A stretch of 7,069 nucleotides of DNA, from NCBI GenBank assembly GCA_015491595.1, contig WFVP01000056.1:1-7069 (forward strand). Reading direction: 5' to 3'. This stretch comes from Anaerolineales bacterium (GTDB lineage: Bacteria > Chloroflexota > Anaerolineae > Anaerolineales > DRMV01). Each line of letters begins with the position of its first letter. The stretch's first letter is position 1. Positions 1 to 6,022 of this stretch are shown piece by piece. The notes under the pieces are model-generated. The model made no database searches. It was not told the DNA's origin and saw nothing but the letters and a program-made list of their open reading frames with translations. The translations under genes and the position numbers were made by a program.

Positions 1-413
1 ACGCCAAGGCCTTGGAGGCCGCGGCCCGGGACCTGGCGGTCATCTCCGGCCAGAAGCCGGTTATTCGGCGGGCCCGAAAGAGCATCGCGGGCTTCCGTCT
101 GCGCAAGGGGCAGCCCATCGGCGTCAAGGTCACCCTGCGGGGAGACCGAATGTGGGCCTTTCTGGACCGGCTCATCAACATCGCCCTGCCTCGGGTGCGG
201 GACTTTCGAGGCGTTTCCCCCCACGCGTTTGACGGCCGCGGCAATTACTCTCTGGGCTTTCGGGAGCAGCTGGTCTTCCCCGAAATCGACTACGACAAGA
301 TTGACAAGGTGCGGGGCCTTCAGGTCACCATCGTGACCACGGCGGAGACGGATGAAGAGGCGTACAAGCTCCTGGAGAAACTGGGTATGCCCTTCCGTAA
401 ACAGCGGCGATAA
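1..413 (+). CDS. rplE: Large-subunit ribosomal protein L5 (3' part)
   Basis: The reading frame is open from the left edge (first full codon at position 3) to a TAA at 411-413, giving the last 137 residues of L5, a 5S rRNA-binding protein of the central protuberance of the 50S subunit. The start lies outside the window; the full protein is usually about 180 residues. Recognisable L5 stretches are the ISGQKPV motif early in the visible part, then [11 protein letters not shown], the LPRVRDFRG segment, the [17 protein letters not shown] block and the C-terminal [14 protein letters not shown]. The codon at 12 that could serve as an internal start is an ordinary Leu codon inside the conserved domain. 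It is the first gene seen in the cluster and is followed 30 bases later by rpsN, as in the usual spc order. Confidence 0.97.
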   Translation, partial: AKALEAAARDLAVISGQKPVIRRARKSIAGFRLRKGQPIGVKVTLRGDRMWAFLDRLINIALPRVRDFRGVSPHAFDGRGNYSLGFREQLVFPEIDYDKIDKVRGLQVTIVTTAETDEEAYKLLEKLGMPFRKQRR

Positions 414-443
414 AGGACTCCCTTGAGGGTTTAGGAGGCTCAA

Positions 444-626
444 ATGGCGCGCAAGTGCATGTTCTATCGGAATCAACGCAAGAAATACAAGGTGCAAATT
501 CGCAACCGCTGCCGGCGCTGTGGCCGGGCGCGGGGATACATCCGGCGGTTCGGGTTGTGTCGAATTTGTTTCCGTGAGCTGGCCCTGGAGGGCAAAATCC
601 CCGGCGTGGTGAAAGCCTCATGGTAA
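444..626 (+). CDS. rpsN: Small-subunit ribosomal protein S14, zinc-binding type (type Z)
   Basis: A 60-residue S14 of the short zinc-ribbon class, a protein of the 30S head. Two CxxC pairs, Cys23/Cys26 and Cys39/Cys42, form the expected four-cysteine zinc site, and the C-terminal [11 protein letters not shown] is a strong family signature. The length (60-61 residues) is typical for type Z; the zinc-free form is about 90-100 residues. The ATG at 444 is preceded by a TAGGAGG Shine-Dalgarno at good spacing. The stop codon (624-626) overlaps the Shine-Dalgarno of rpsH, so the two genes are probably translationally coupled. Confidence 0.97.
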   Translation: MARKCMFYRNQRKKYKVQIRNRCRRCGRARGYIRRFGLCRICFRELALEGKIPGVVKASW

Positions 627-637
627 GGAGGGTTGGG

Positions 638-1057
638 ATGACGGGAATTGTGGATCCCATTGCGGATATGCTCACCCGGATACGGAACGCTCTGATGGCC
701 GGGCACGAGGAGGTGCGGATGCCTTCTTCCAAGATGAAGGAGGCCATCGCCCGGATTTTGAAAGAAGAGGGCTACATTGAGGATTACAAAGTCAAGCCGG
801 ACCCCAAGCGGAAGGGGATGCGTATTCTCACCATCCGGTTGAAGTATGTGGGTGAACGTCGGCACCGGCGGCCGGTCATCCAGGGTTTGGAGCGGGTGAG
901 CAAACCCGGACGCCGAATTTACGTACGCAAGCATCAGTTGCCCTGGGTGAAGGCGGGTTTGGGCATCGCCATTGTAACCACGCCCAAGGGCGTGATGACC
1001 GCGGAGCGGGCCCGCAAACTGGGTGTGGGCGGTGAAGTGATTTGTAAAGTGTGGTGA
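638..1057 (+). CDS. rpsH: Small-subunit ribosomal protein S8
   Basis: S8 binds the central domain of 16S rRNA early in 30S assembly; in E. coli it also represses the spc operon. The N-terminus ([13 protein letters not shown] from residue 6) and the C-terminus (TTPKGVMT at about 114-121, GVGGE at 129-133, final Trp139) are diagnostic. I chose the ATG at 638, 11 bases after the rpsN stop, because AAGGAGGG at 625-632 lies 5 bases before it and the protein then begins at the family's usual N-terminus. An in-frame ATG at 620 lies inside rpsN and would add six residues without a better ribosome site. At 139 residues it is slightly longer than the usual 130-132, the excess apparently being loop residues in the middle. 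No E. coli-like S8 target hairpin is obvious in the window. Confidence 0.97.
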   Translation: MTGIVDPIADMLTRIRNALMAGHEEVRMPSSKMKEAIARILKEEGYIEDYKVKPDPKRKGMRILTIRLKYVGERRHRRPVIQGLERVSKPGRRIYVRKHQLPWVKAGLGIAIVTTPKGVMTAERARKLGVGGEVICKVW

Positions 1058-1067
1058 TGAAGGCGGG

Positions 1068-1109
1068 AGCGGTCGGCCGACGGCTGACGGCCGACGGCTA
1101 ACGGCTGAC
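1068..1109 (+). repeat. Degenerate tandem heptamer array (NGCNGAC), rpsH-rplF spacer
   Basis: Six consecutive 7-base units follow the pattern NGCNGAC without gaps: AGCGGTC, GGCCGAC (twice), GGCTGAC (twice) and GGCTAAC. A weaker seventh unit, TACCGAT, follows at 1110-1116. The array fills most of the 76-base spacer and ends just before the AGGAGGTGA ribosome site of rplF. Without the array the spacer would be about 34 bases, like its neighbours. The segment 1072-1079 can pair perfectly with 1088-1095, giving an 8-bp GC-rich stem with an 8-base loop in the transcript. The repeat and phase are seen directly; any function is unknown. Confidence 0.8.
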
Positions 1110-1133
1110 TACCGATTTTCCAGGAGGTGAACC

Positions 1134-1688
1134 GTGTCTCGCATAGGACGACAACCCATCCCGGTTCCCGAAAACGTGGAAGTGGAGATCAAGGGCTCTC
1201 ACGTACGGGTCAAGGGGCCCAAAGGGGAACTGGAGTTCACCTTCCCCGCGGGCATGGACATTCGTTTCGACCCCGAGACCCGCATGATCACGGTGAAGCG
1301 TTTGAAGGACGACAAATGGCACAAGGCCATGCACGGCACCACGCGGGCCGTCATCAACAACATGGTGGTGGGCGTGTCCCGTGGGTTCGAAAAGGTGTTG
1401 GAGATTCACGGGGTCGGTTACCGGGCGGAAGTCCAGGGCAACAAGCTGGTGTTGCAACTGGGTTTCTCCCATCCGGTGGAAGTGGAACCTCCCCCGGGCA
1501 TCACCTTTAAGGCGGAACGCGCTGCCGCGGACCTGCACATCGTGCGGGTACAGGGGCACGATAAAGTGCTGGTGGGTCAGGTAGCGGCCAACATCCGGAA
1601 GATTCGCCCGGCCGAACCGTACAAGGGCAAGGGCATCCGCTACCAGGGCGAGGAAATCCGACGCAAGGCCGGTAAGGCCGGACGCTAA
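1134..1688 (+). CDS. rplF: Large-subunit ribosomal protein L6
   Basis: A 184-residue L6, close to the usual 177-180. L6 sits near the sarcin-ricin loop and factor-binding region of the 50S subunit and consists of two similar domains. The N-terminus SRIGRQPIPVP and the C-terminal signature YKGKGI (163-168) followed by RY-GE and RRKAGKAG identify it; the mid-protein segment containing HGVGYRA marks the second domain. The start is GTG at 1134, supported by a near-perfect anti-16S match AGGAGGTGA at 1122-1130 and by the family N-terminus. It follows the heptamer array at 1068-1109 and precedes rplR by 25 bases. Confidence 0.97.
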   Translation: MSRIGRQPIPVPENVEVEIKGSHVRVKGPKGELEFTFPAGMDIRFDPETRMITVKRLKDDKWHKAMHGTTRAVINNMVVGVSRGFEKVLEIHGVGYRAEVQGNKLVLQLGFSHPVEVEPPPGITFKAERAAADLHIVRVQGHDKVLVGQVAANIRKIRPAEPYKGKGIRYQGEEIRRKAGKAGR

Positions 1689-1713
1689 TCTTTGGTAAGA
1701 GGGTGAGGGAACC

Positions 1714-2082
1714 ATGATCAAGAAACCCAGCCGCAACGAAATGCGCAAGCGACGCCATCGGCGGGTGCGGAAGAAAGTGCACGGGACGCCGGAGCGTCCG
1801 CGCCTCAACGTCTTCCGCAGCTTGAACCACATTTATGCCCAGATTATTGACGACGAGGCTGGGGTGACGCTGGTGGCGGCCTCGACCATTGATCGAGAGT
1901 TGCGCCCCAAGATGCAGGGCCTGACCAAAACGGAACAGGCTCGCCTGGTGGGGCTGACGGTGGCCCAGCGGGCCTTGGCCAAGGGCATCACCAAAGTGGT
2001 GTTCGACCGGGGCGGGTACAAGTACATCGGTCGGGTGAAGGCCCTGGCCGAGGGCGCCCGTGAGGGCGGCCTGGAATTCTAA
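1714..2082 (+). CDS. rplR: Large-subunit ribosomal protein L18
   Basis: A 122-residue L18, which with L5 binds 5S rRNA and anchors it in the central protuberance. The basic N-terminal tail (about residues 1-25, dense in Arg and Lys) is typical, as are RPRLNVFRS near 28-36 and the C-terminal block [16 protein letters not shown] (97-112) ending in AREGGLEF. The ATG at 1714 follows a purine-rich GAGGGTGAGGG stretch. The stop codon is 19 bases before the rpsE start, with the rpsE ribosome site between them. Confidence 0.97.
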   Translation: MIKKPSRNEMRKRRHRRVRKKVHGTPERPRLNVFRSLNHIYAQIIDDEAGVTLVAASTIDRELRPKMQGLTKTEQARLVGLTVAQRALAKGITKVVFDRGGYKYIGRVKALAEGAREGGLEF

Positions 2083-2101
2083 GCTCAAGGGAGGCGAACG
2101 G

Positions 2102-2659
2102 ATGACCATGGCAACAGGACCCCAAGACCTGAGCCCTTATACGGAAGAGCAGCTGGAAGAACGCACCATCGAAATCGCCCGGGTGGCCAAGGTGGTGAAA
2201 GGTGGCCGTCGCTTCTCCTTCCGGGCCATTGTGGTGGTGGGTGACCGGCGCGGCCGGGTAGGCCTGGGCATCGGCAAGGCCAAGGCCGTGCCCGACGCGG
2301 TGCGCAAGGCCTCCGAGCGGGCCCGTCGGAACATGAAGAAAATCAACATCTACGACACCACGATTCCCCATGAGGTGATTGGGGAAGTGGGCGGCGCCCG
2401 GGTGCTTCTTAAGCCGGCTTCGCCCGGTACGGGCGTCATCGCCGCGGGCGCGGTGCGGGCCATCTTGGAGGCCGCGGGCGTACGGGATGTGCTGACCAAG
2501 TCTCTGGGTGCGAATACGGTGATCAACGTGGTCCAGGCCACCATGCAGGCCCTGGAACAACTGCGAGACGTGGAAGAGGTGGCCAAGGAACGGGGCAAGC
2601 CCGTGGATGAAGTGCTGCCCTTCTGGGACCGCCGCAAACGGAGGGAGCGCCATGGCTAA
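2102..2659 (+). CDS. rpsE: Small-subunit ribosomal protein S5
   Basis: A 185-residue S5, a 30S protein at the mRNA entry side that contributes to decoding accuracy. The N-terminal dsRNA-binding-like domain spans about residues 20-83 and includes the [10 protein letters not shown] loop (31-40), the region where spectinomycin-resistance changes map in other bacteria. The C-terminal domain carries the [12 protein letters not shown] signature (105-116). I chose ATG 2102 because AAGGGAGG at 2087-2094 lies 7 bases upstream; the ATG at 2108 would be too far from it, and an upstream in-frame GTG at 2060 lies inside rplR. A charged C-terminal tail (about 160-185) makes it slightly longer than the E. 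coli protein. Its last 8 bases overlap the start of rpmD. Confidence 0.96.
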   Translation: MTMATGPQDLSPYTEEQLEERTIEIARVAKVVKGGRRFSFRAIVVVGDRRGRVGLGIGKAKAVPDAVRKASERARRNMKKINIYDTTIPHEVIGEVGGARVLLKPASPGTGVIAAGAVRAILEAAGVRDVLTKSLGANTVINVVQATMQALEQLRDVEEVAKERGKPVDEVLPFWDRRKRRERHG

Positions 2660-2891
2660 GCGAAAGTCCCGGACCAAGAAGGTCAAGATGTTGCGCATTA
2701 CGCTGGTGAAGAGCCCTATTGGCTATTCCCAGCGCCAGAAGCACACGGCCCGTTCCCTGGGCCTGCGCCGCCTCAACCAGGTGGCCTATCACGAGGACAC
2801 GCCCATGATTCGGGGCATGGTGAACGCCATCAAGCACCTGGTGAAGGTGGAAGAGGTCGAGGTGGAAGTGGCAGAGGGTAGTGAGCAATGA
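2652..2891 (+). CDS. rpmD: Large-subunit ribosomal protein L30, extended at both ends
   Basis: A 79-residue L30. The core (about residues 13-68) shows the family pattern [25 protein letters not shown] and the DTP--RGM segment. Most bacterial L30 proteins are about 60 residues; this one has a basic N-terminal lead ([11 protein letters not shown]) and an acidic C-terminal tail ([14 protein letters not shown]). The ATG at 2652 overlaps the end of rpsE by 8 bases and has GGAGGGAG (2640-2647) 4 bases upstream, so coupled translation is likely. The last codons and the TGA stop lie inside the beginning of the second heptamer array, so the final few residues may derive from repeat DNA. Confidence 0.95.
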   Translation: MAKRKSRTKKVKMLRITLVKSPIGYSQRQKHTARSLGLRRLNQVAYHEDTPMIRGMVNAIKHLVKVEEVEVEVAEGSEQ

Positions 2892-2946
2892 GCCGTCAGC
2901 GGACTGCGGACAGCGGACTGCTCACTGCCGACTGCCGACCGCTGAC
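2880..2946 (+). repeat. Degenerate tandem heptamer array (NGCNGAC), rpmD 3' end and rpmD-rplO spacer
   Basis: Eight clear contiguous 7-base units run from 2891 to 2946: AGCCGTC, AGCGGAC (twice), TGCGGAC, TGCTCAC, TGCCGAC (twice) and CGCTGAC. A weaker match at the same period, with a GAGC core, extends upstream to about 2880, inside the last codons of rpmD. The consensus, strand and period match the array at 1068-1109. It fills most of the 79-base spacer; without the clear units the spacer would be about 23 bases. The outer parts 2895-2902 and 2939-2946 are perfect 8-base reverse complements, so the transcript could close into a stem around the array. The downstream GAGGAGG ribosome site of rplO stays outside it. 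Confidence 0.82.
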
Positions 2947-2970
2947 AGCCTTGTTGAGGAGGACGTTCCC

Positions 2971-3423
2971 ATGAAATTGCACGATTTGCGACCCAAGCCC
3001 GGAGCCAAGCATCGGAAAAAGCGGGTGGGCCGCGGCATTGCGGCTGGCGGTGGTAAGACCGCGGGCCGGGGGACCAAAGGTCAAAAGGCGCGCGCAGGCG
3101 GCGGCGTGCCTCCCTGGCACGAGGGCGGCAGCCTGCCGTTGGTGCGCCGCATGCCCACTAAGCGGGGATTCAAGCCTCCGTACCGGGTGGAGTACTACGA
3201 GGTCAACGTAGAGAAACTGAACGTGTTTCCCGAGGGGACGGAAGTCACCCCCGAGGCCCTGGTGGAAGCCAAGGTCATCAAGAACCTCAAGCGCCCGGTG
3301 GTCATCCTGGGCCGGGGCGAGTTGAAGGTCGCCCTCAAGGTAAAGGCCCATCGGGTGAGCAAGGGCGCGCGGGAGAAAATTGAGGCCGCCGGGGGTTCCG
3401 TGGAACTCCTCCCCCTAAAGTAG
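2971..3423 (+). CDS. rplO: Large-subunit ribosomal protein L15
   Basis: A 150-residue L15, a late-assembly 50S protein with a long Gly/Arg/Lys-rich N-terminal extension threading into 23S rRNA. Diagnostic parts are the N-terminal [10 protein letters not shown], the glycine-rich [21 protein letters not shown] region (about 20-41), [18 protein letters not shown] (50-67), and a C-terminal globular part with [10 protein letters not shown] and EAAGG. The start is ATG 2971, with GAGGAGG at 2956-2962 spaced 8 bases upstream. The same frame stays open upstream through the repeat array to a GTG at 2881, but that stretch encodes repeat-derived sequence unlike L15. Confidence 0.97.
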   Translation: MKLHDLRPKPGAKHRKKRVGRGIAAGGGKTAGRGTKGQKARAGGGVPPWHEGGSLPLVRRMPTKRGFKPPYRVEYYEVNVEKLNVFPEGTEVTPEALVEAKVIKNLKRPVVILGRGELKVALKVKAHRVSKGAREKIEAAGGSVELLPLK

Positions 3424-3450
3424 GGGCATCTTCGATAAAGGAGCCGCGTT

Positions 3451-4815
3451 ATGAAACGCTCGGCCTGGCGCTATTTATGGGTCGCGCCGGATATTCGGCG
3501 AAAGTTGTTGCTCACCGCGGGGATTCTCATCCTCTACCGCTTGGCCGCGCAAATTCCCGTTCCGGGCGCGGACCGGGAGGTCATCGCTGCGGTGATGGCC
3601 GGAACTTCCCCGGGGGTGGGCTTCTTGCAGTTGCTGAACTTCCTCTCGGGCGGCACGGTGGCCAATTTCTCGGTGTTGGCCATGGGCGTGTACCCGTACA
3701 TCACCGCGCAGATTATCCTGCAAATCCTCGCGCCCATCGTGCCCCAAATCAAGCAGAAGCTGGAGGAAGACCCCCGGGAAGGTCAGCAGTGGATGGAGCG
3801 CTGGTCCTACCTGCTCTCGGTCCCCATTGCCGCGTTGCAGGCCATCGGGCAGATTCGCCTGTTCACCTTCTTCTCGGGCGGCATCCCCGTCATTCGAAAC
3901 TTCGGTTTCTCCGGCGCCACACTGCTGCCCTCCTTGGCCGTCATCCTGAGTATGACCGCCGGTACCATGTTCGCCATCTGGCTGGGTCAGATTATCTCCG
4001 AGTACGGGTTGCGACGGCAGGGCCTCTCCCTCATCATCTTCGCCGGCATCGTGGCCCAGCTTCCCCAGAACTTCTATCGGCTGATTGGCGACCCGGCCAT
4101 TGACGCGGTCACCCGGTGGATTTACCTGGCCATCGCCCTCATCGTGCTGGTGGTGACGATTTTCCTCATCGTGGTGGTGTATCAGGGTCGGCGGCACATC
4201 CCCGTAATGTACCCCTCCCAGCGGGTGGGACGGCGCATGTCTCTGCCGGTGAAGGGCAGCCTGCCGCTACCGGTGAACATGGCGGGCATGATTCCCCTCA
4301 TCTTCGCCAACTCCCTGCTGGCGTTGCCGGGTGTGGTGGCAGGCTTCTTCATCACCTCCCAGAACGAAGTCCTCTCCAACCTGGCCATTGGATTGCAGCG
4401 GGCCTTCGACCCCGGCCAGAGCGGCTTCTACTGGCTGGCCTACTTCATCATGGTGGTGCTCTTCACGTTTTTCTACACGGAAGTGCTCTTCCTGCAGCAG
4501 AACTACGGGGAGCAGTTGCGCCGTGCGGGCGCGCGTATCCCCGGGGTGTTGCCGGGCGACCCTACCCAGCGCTACTTGATGCGGGTGTTGCGGCGTATCA
4601 CCCTGCCGGGAGCCCTGTTCCTGGGCTTCGTCGCGGTGCTTCCCTACCTCCTCAACCTGGCGGTTCCGGCCGCGGCGCGAGGCGGGTTCTCGGCCCTGAT
4701 GCTCATGTCCTCCTCCGGCCTCATCATCGTGGTTGGCGTGGTGCGGGACATGATGTACCACATTGAGGCCGAACTCAAGATGCACGGCTATCAGGAGAGC
4801 CTCCTGGTCCGGTAA
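3451..4815 (+). CDS. secY: Protein translocase channel subunit SecY
   Basis: A 454-residue SecY, the pore of the SecYEG translocon in the cytoplasmic membrane, for Sec-dependent export and membrane insertion. Ten hydrophobic segments can be picked out at roughly 18-34, 70-95, 118-135, 158-182, 190-207, 223-244, 276-300, 325-346, 387-405 and 413-432. The plug/TM2 region (LNFLSGGTVANFSVLAMGVYP, about 62-82) and the cytosolic C5 loop with GARIPGVLPGDPTQRYLMRV (360-379), where SecA and the ribosome dock in other bacteria, are well conserved. The ATG has AAAGGAG at 3437-3443 upstream. The C-terminus ends YQESLLVR. Usually secY is followed by adk; here two small genes intervene, the first starting 2 bases after the secY stop. 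Confidence 0.98.
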   Translation: MKRSAWRYLWVAPDIRRKLLLTAGILILYRLAAQIPVPGADREVIAAVMAGTSPGVGFLQLLNFLSGGTVANFSVLAMGVYPYITAQIILQILAPIVPQIKQKLEEDPREGQQWMERWSYLLSVPIAALQAIGQIRLFTFFSGGIPVIRNFGFSGATLLPSLAVILSMTAGTMFAIWLGQIISEYGLRRQGLSLIIFAGIVAQLPQNFYRLIGDPAIDAVTRWIYLAIALIVLVVTIFLIVVVYQGRRHIPVMYPSQRVGRRMSLPVKGSLPLPVNMAGMIPLIFANSLLALPGVVAGFFITSQNEVLSNLAIGLQRAFDPGQSGFYWLAYFIMVVLFTFFYTEVLFLQQNYGEQLRRAGARIPGVLPGDPTQRYLMRVLRRITLPGALFLGFVAVLPYLLNLAVPAAARGGFSALMLMSSSGLIIVVGVVRDMMYHIEAELKMHGYQESLLVR

Positions 4816-4817
4816 AA

Positions 4818-5057
4818 ATGGCGGACCTTAAAACCACGCGCTATTTTCGTGAAAGCGTTTTGGTCCGGCGACCTTACTTGCGGATGGAGTGGATTGAACG
4901 TGTGTTGCGACATCCCATTCGGAGGGAGGTCCAAGCCAACGGACGAATCCGGTACTGGGGTTATATTGAGGAAGCAGGGAAGTATTTGCGAGTTGTGGTA
5001 GAACCTGATGGGGAAACGGTGCACAACGCCTTCTTTGATCGGAGGTTTCGACCATAG
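4818..5057 (+). CDS. Small protein resembling DUF4258-type proteins, possible toxin partner
   Basis: Encodes 79 residues. After an N-terminal TRYFRESVLVRRPY segment there is a likely helix (about 21-32, EWIERVLRHPIR), followed by three probable beta strands around 43-51, 56-62 and 67-72, containing GRIRYWGYI, KYLRVVV and ETVHNAF. This helix-then-strands pattern, with a grR-Y-W segment and L-RVV, resembles DUF4258-type proteins, some of which resemble RelE/BrnT-type toxins; the assignment is from memory, not a search. I have the impression that similar proteins occur in Chloroflexota and cyanobacteria. It lies 2 bases after the secY stop with no Shine-Dalgarno at normal distance, so it may depend on coupling to secY translation. 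Sampled lines give about 48-55% GC, well below the flanking genes. Catalytic residues cannot be assigned. The coding call is firm; the function is not. Confidence 0.8.
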   Translation: MADLKTTRYFRESVLVRRPYLRMEWIERVLRHPIRREVQANGRIRYWGYIEEAGKYLRVVVEPDGETVHNAFFDRRFRP

Positions 5058-5086
5058 AAAGCGGGAGTAAGTGGGAGCAGAGAGCA

Positions 5087-5332
5087 ATGATTGTGGAGTA
5101 TTATCCGGAGAGCGATATGCTCTATATTCAGTTGCGGACGGGGGTAAGTGCGGTTTCGGAAGAGGTTTTTCCGGGGATTGTGTTGGATTTTGACGACCGG
5201 GGACAACTCATCGGCGTGGAAATTGAAGATGCGAGTAAACGTCTGGATATCACCTCATTGGAAGTGCGTTCCCTGCCTCTAACGCAGTTGTTGTGGCGGG
5301 AGCCGGTTTCGGAGACGAAGGAAAGGCCTTGA
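5087..5332 (+). CDS. DUF2283 family protein, possible antitoxin partner
   Basis: Encodes 81 residues. The first 54 show the DUF2283 pattern clearly: YYPESDMLYI (5-14), a Glu-Glu-Val segment near 25-27, GIVLDFDDRG (30-39) and LIGVEIEDAS (41-50), then LDI. These small proteins have no settled biochemical role; they often occur beside small toxin-like genes, so antitoxin is a reasonable guess. The C-terminal 25 residues (TSLEV to KERP) are less conserved and could be the partner-binding tail. The ATG at 5087 is 29 bases after the preceding gene, with only a weak GGGAG upstream in a purine-rich, imperfectly repetitive spacer. Sampled lines give 47-52% GC, so it shares the unusual composition of its upstream neighbour. 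It is followed 15 bases later by adk. Confidence 0.88.
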   Translation: MIVEYYPESDMLYIQLRTGVSAVSEEVFPGIVLDFDDRGQLIGVEIEDASKRLDITSLEVRSLPLTQLLWREPVSETKERP

Positions 5333-5347
5333 TTCGGAGGCGTACGA

Positions 5348-6022
5348 ATGGCCCATCCGCTGTACATCGTCCTGTTAGGCCCACCGGGCGCGGGGAAGGG
5401 GACCCAGGCCCGACGACTGAGCGAGCGACTGGGCTTGGCCCACGTGTCCACAGGGGACCTGTTCCGCAAGCACTTGCGGGAGCAGACCCGCTTGGGGCAA
5501 CTGGCCCAGTCGTACATGAACAAGGGCGAACTGGTGCCCGATAGTGTGACCATCGCCATGGTCCAGGAGCGCTTGCAGGAGCCGGATACGGTCAAGGGCG
5601 TCATCTTTGACGGCTTCCCCCGCACCGTGGCCCAGGCCGAAGCCCTGGACGATTTGCTGGCCCAACTGGGTGGCCGGGTGAACCTGGCCGTTCTCATCCA
5701 AGTACCCGAAGAGGTCCTGGTGGAGCGGCTCAGTGGTCGGCGCACCTGCCGGGCTCAGGGCCATATCTTCCACGTGAAATACAACCCGCCCAAGGTGCCG
5801 GGCAAGTGCGATTTTGATGGTTCGGAACTCTACCAGCGAGAGGACGACAAACCGGAAACCGTGCGCCGTCGGATTCAGGTGTACTGGGAGCAGACGGGTC
5901 CGGTGGTGGACTACTATCGAGCCCGGGGCTTGCTGGTGGAAGTCGACGGCGCTCAGGATATGGATACGGTGACCCAGGCTTTGTTGGATGTTGTGACCGC
6001 GCGTGAGGATGATGAGGTATGA
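5348..6022 (+). CDS. adk: Adenylate kinase (long form with lid domain)
   Basis: A 224-residue adenylate kinase, the cytoplasmic enzyme that interconverts ATP + AMP with 2 ADP. The P-loop GPPGAGKGT is at 11-19, the AMP-site segment STGDLFR at 34-40 and DGFPRT at 88-93. The lid domain runs about 128-168, with GRRTC, YNPPKV and ELYQREDD, followed by ETVRRR. The long lid makes this the long bacterial form. The lid's four metal positions read Cys134, Gln137, Cys154 and Asp157, where zinc-type enzymes have three Cys plus Cys or Asp, so one ligand is lost. The start at ATG 5348 has CGGAGG (5335-5340) 7 bases upstream. The stop overlaps the map start as ATGA (6019-6022). Confidence 0.97.
   Translation: MAHPLYIVLLGPPGAGKGTQARRLSERLGLAHVSTGDLFRKHLREQTRLGQLAQSYMNKGELVPDSVTIAMVQERLQEPDTVKGVIFDGFPRTVAQAEALDDLLAQLGGRVNLAVLIQVPEEVLVERLSGRRTCRAQGHIFHVKYNPPKVPGKCDFDGSELYQREDDKPETVRRRIQVYWEQTGPVVDYYRARGLLVEVDGAQDMDTVTQALLDVVTAREDDEV

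Noticed and set aside
414..443. Small inverted repeat (CCC-TTGA-GGG) between rplE and rpsN as a terminator
   Set aside because: The stem is only three to four base pairs, without a T run, in the middle of an operon.
620..637. Earlier ATG for rpsH inside rpsN
   Set aside because: It adds six residues not found in S8, and the AAGGAGGG lies downstream of it and correctly placed for ATG 638.
1068..1109. The spacer arrays as CRISPR or classic REP/BIME elements
   Set aside because: There are no unique spacers between repeats, the unit is only 7 bases, and no palindromic REP-like consensus is present.
2060..2101. Earlier GTG start for rpsE inside rplR
   Set aside because: The added residues are the out-of-frame end of rplR, and the AAGGGAGG site is placed for ATG 2102.
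1098..2698. Long open reading frames on the - strand opposite rplF, rplR and rpsE (1098-1832, 1507-2109, 1988-2698)
   Set aside because: They lie antisense to secure ribosomal protein genes, have no recognisable domains or ribosome sites, and are rich in His, Gly, Pro and Arg as expected from the shadow of GC-rich codons.
2881..2970. Upstream extension of rplO from a GTG at 2881 through the repeat array
   Set aside because: It would translate repeat DNA into a stretch unlike any L15, while ATG 2971 has a GAGGAGG site and the family N-terminus.
3475..4785. Open frames on both strands inside secY (3475-4197 -, 3477-4103 +, 4116-4766 +, 4267-4785 -)
   Set aside because: They overlap the complete, well-conserved secY reading frame; their compositions are low-complexity and they resemble no family.
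5058..5086. Purine-rich spacer with repeated GGGAG between the two accessory genes as another heptamer array
   Set aside because: The spacing is closer to ten bases and the units do not fit NGCNGAC; it is too short to call a repeat.
5123..5128. TATATT as a -10 box for a promoter ahead of adk
   Set aside because: No -35-like sequence lies 16-18 bases upstream, and the bases encode the conserved LYI residues of the DUF2283 protein.
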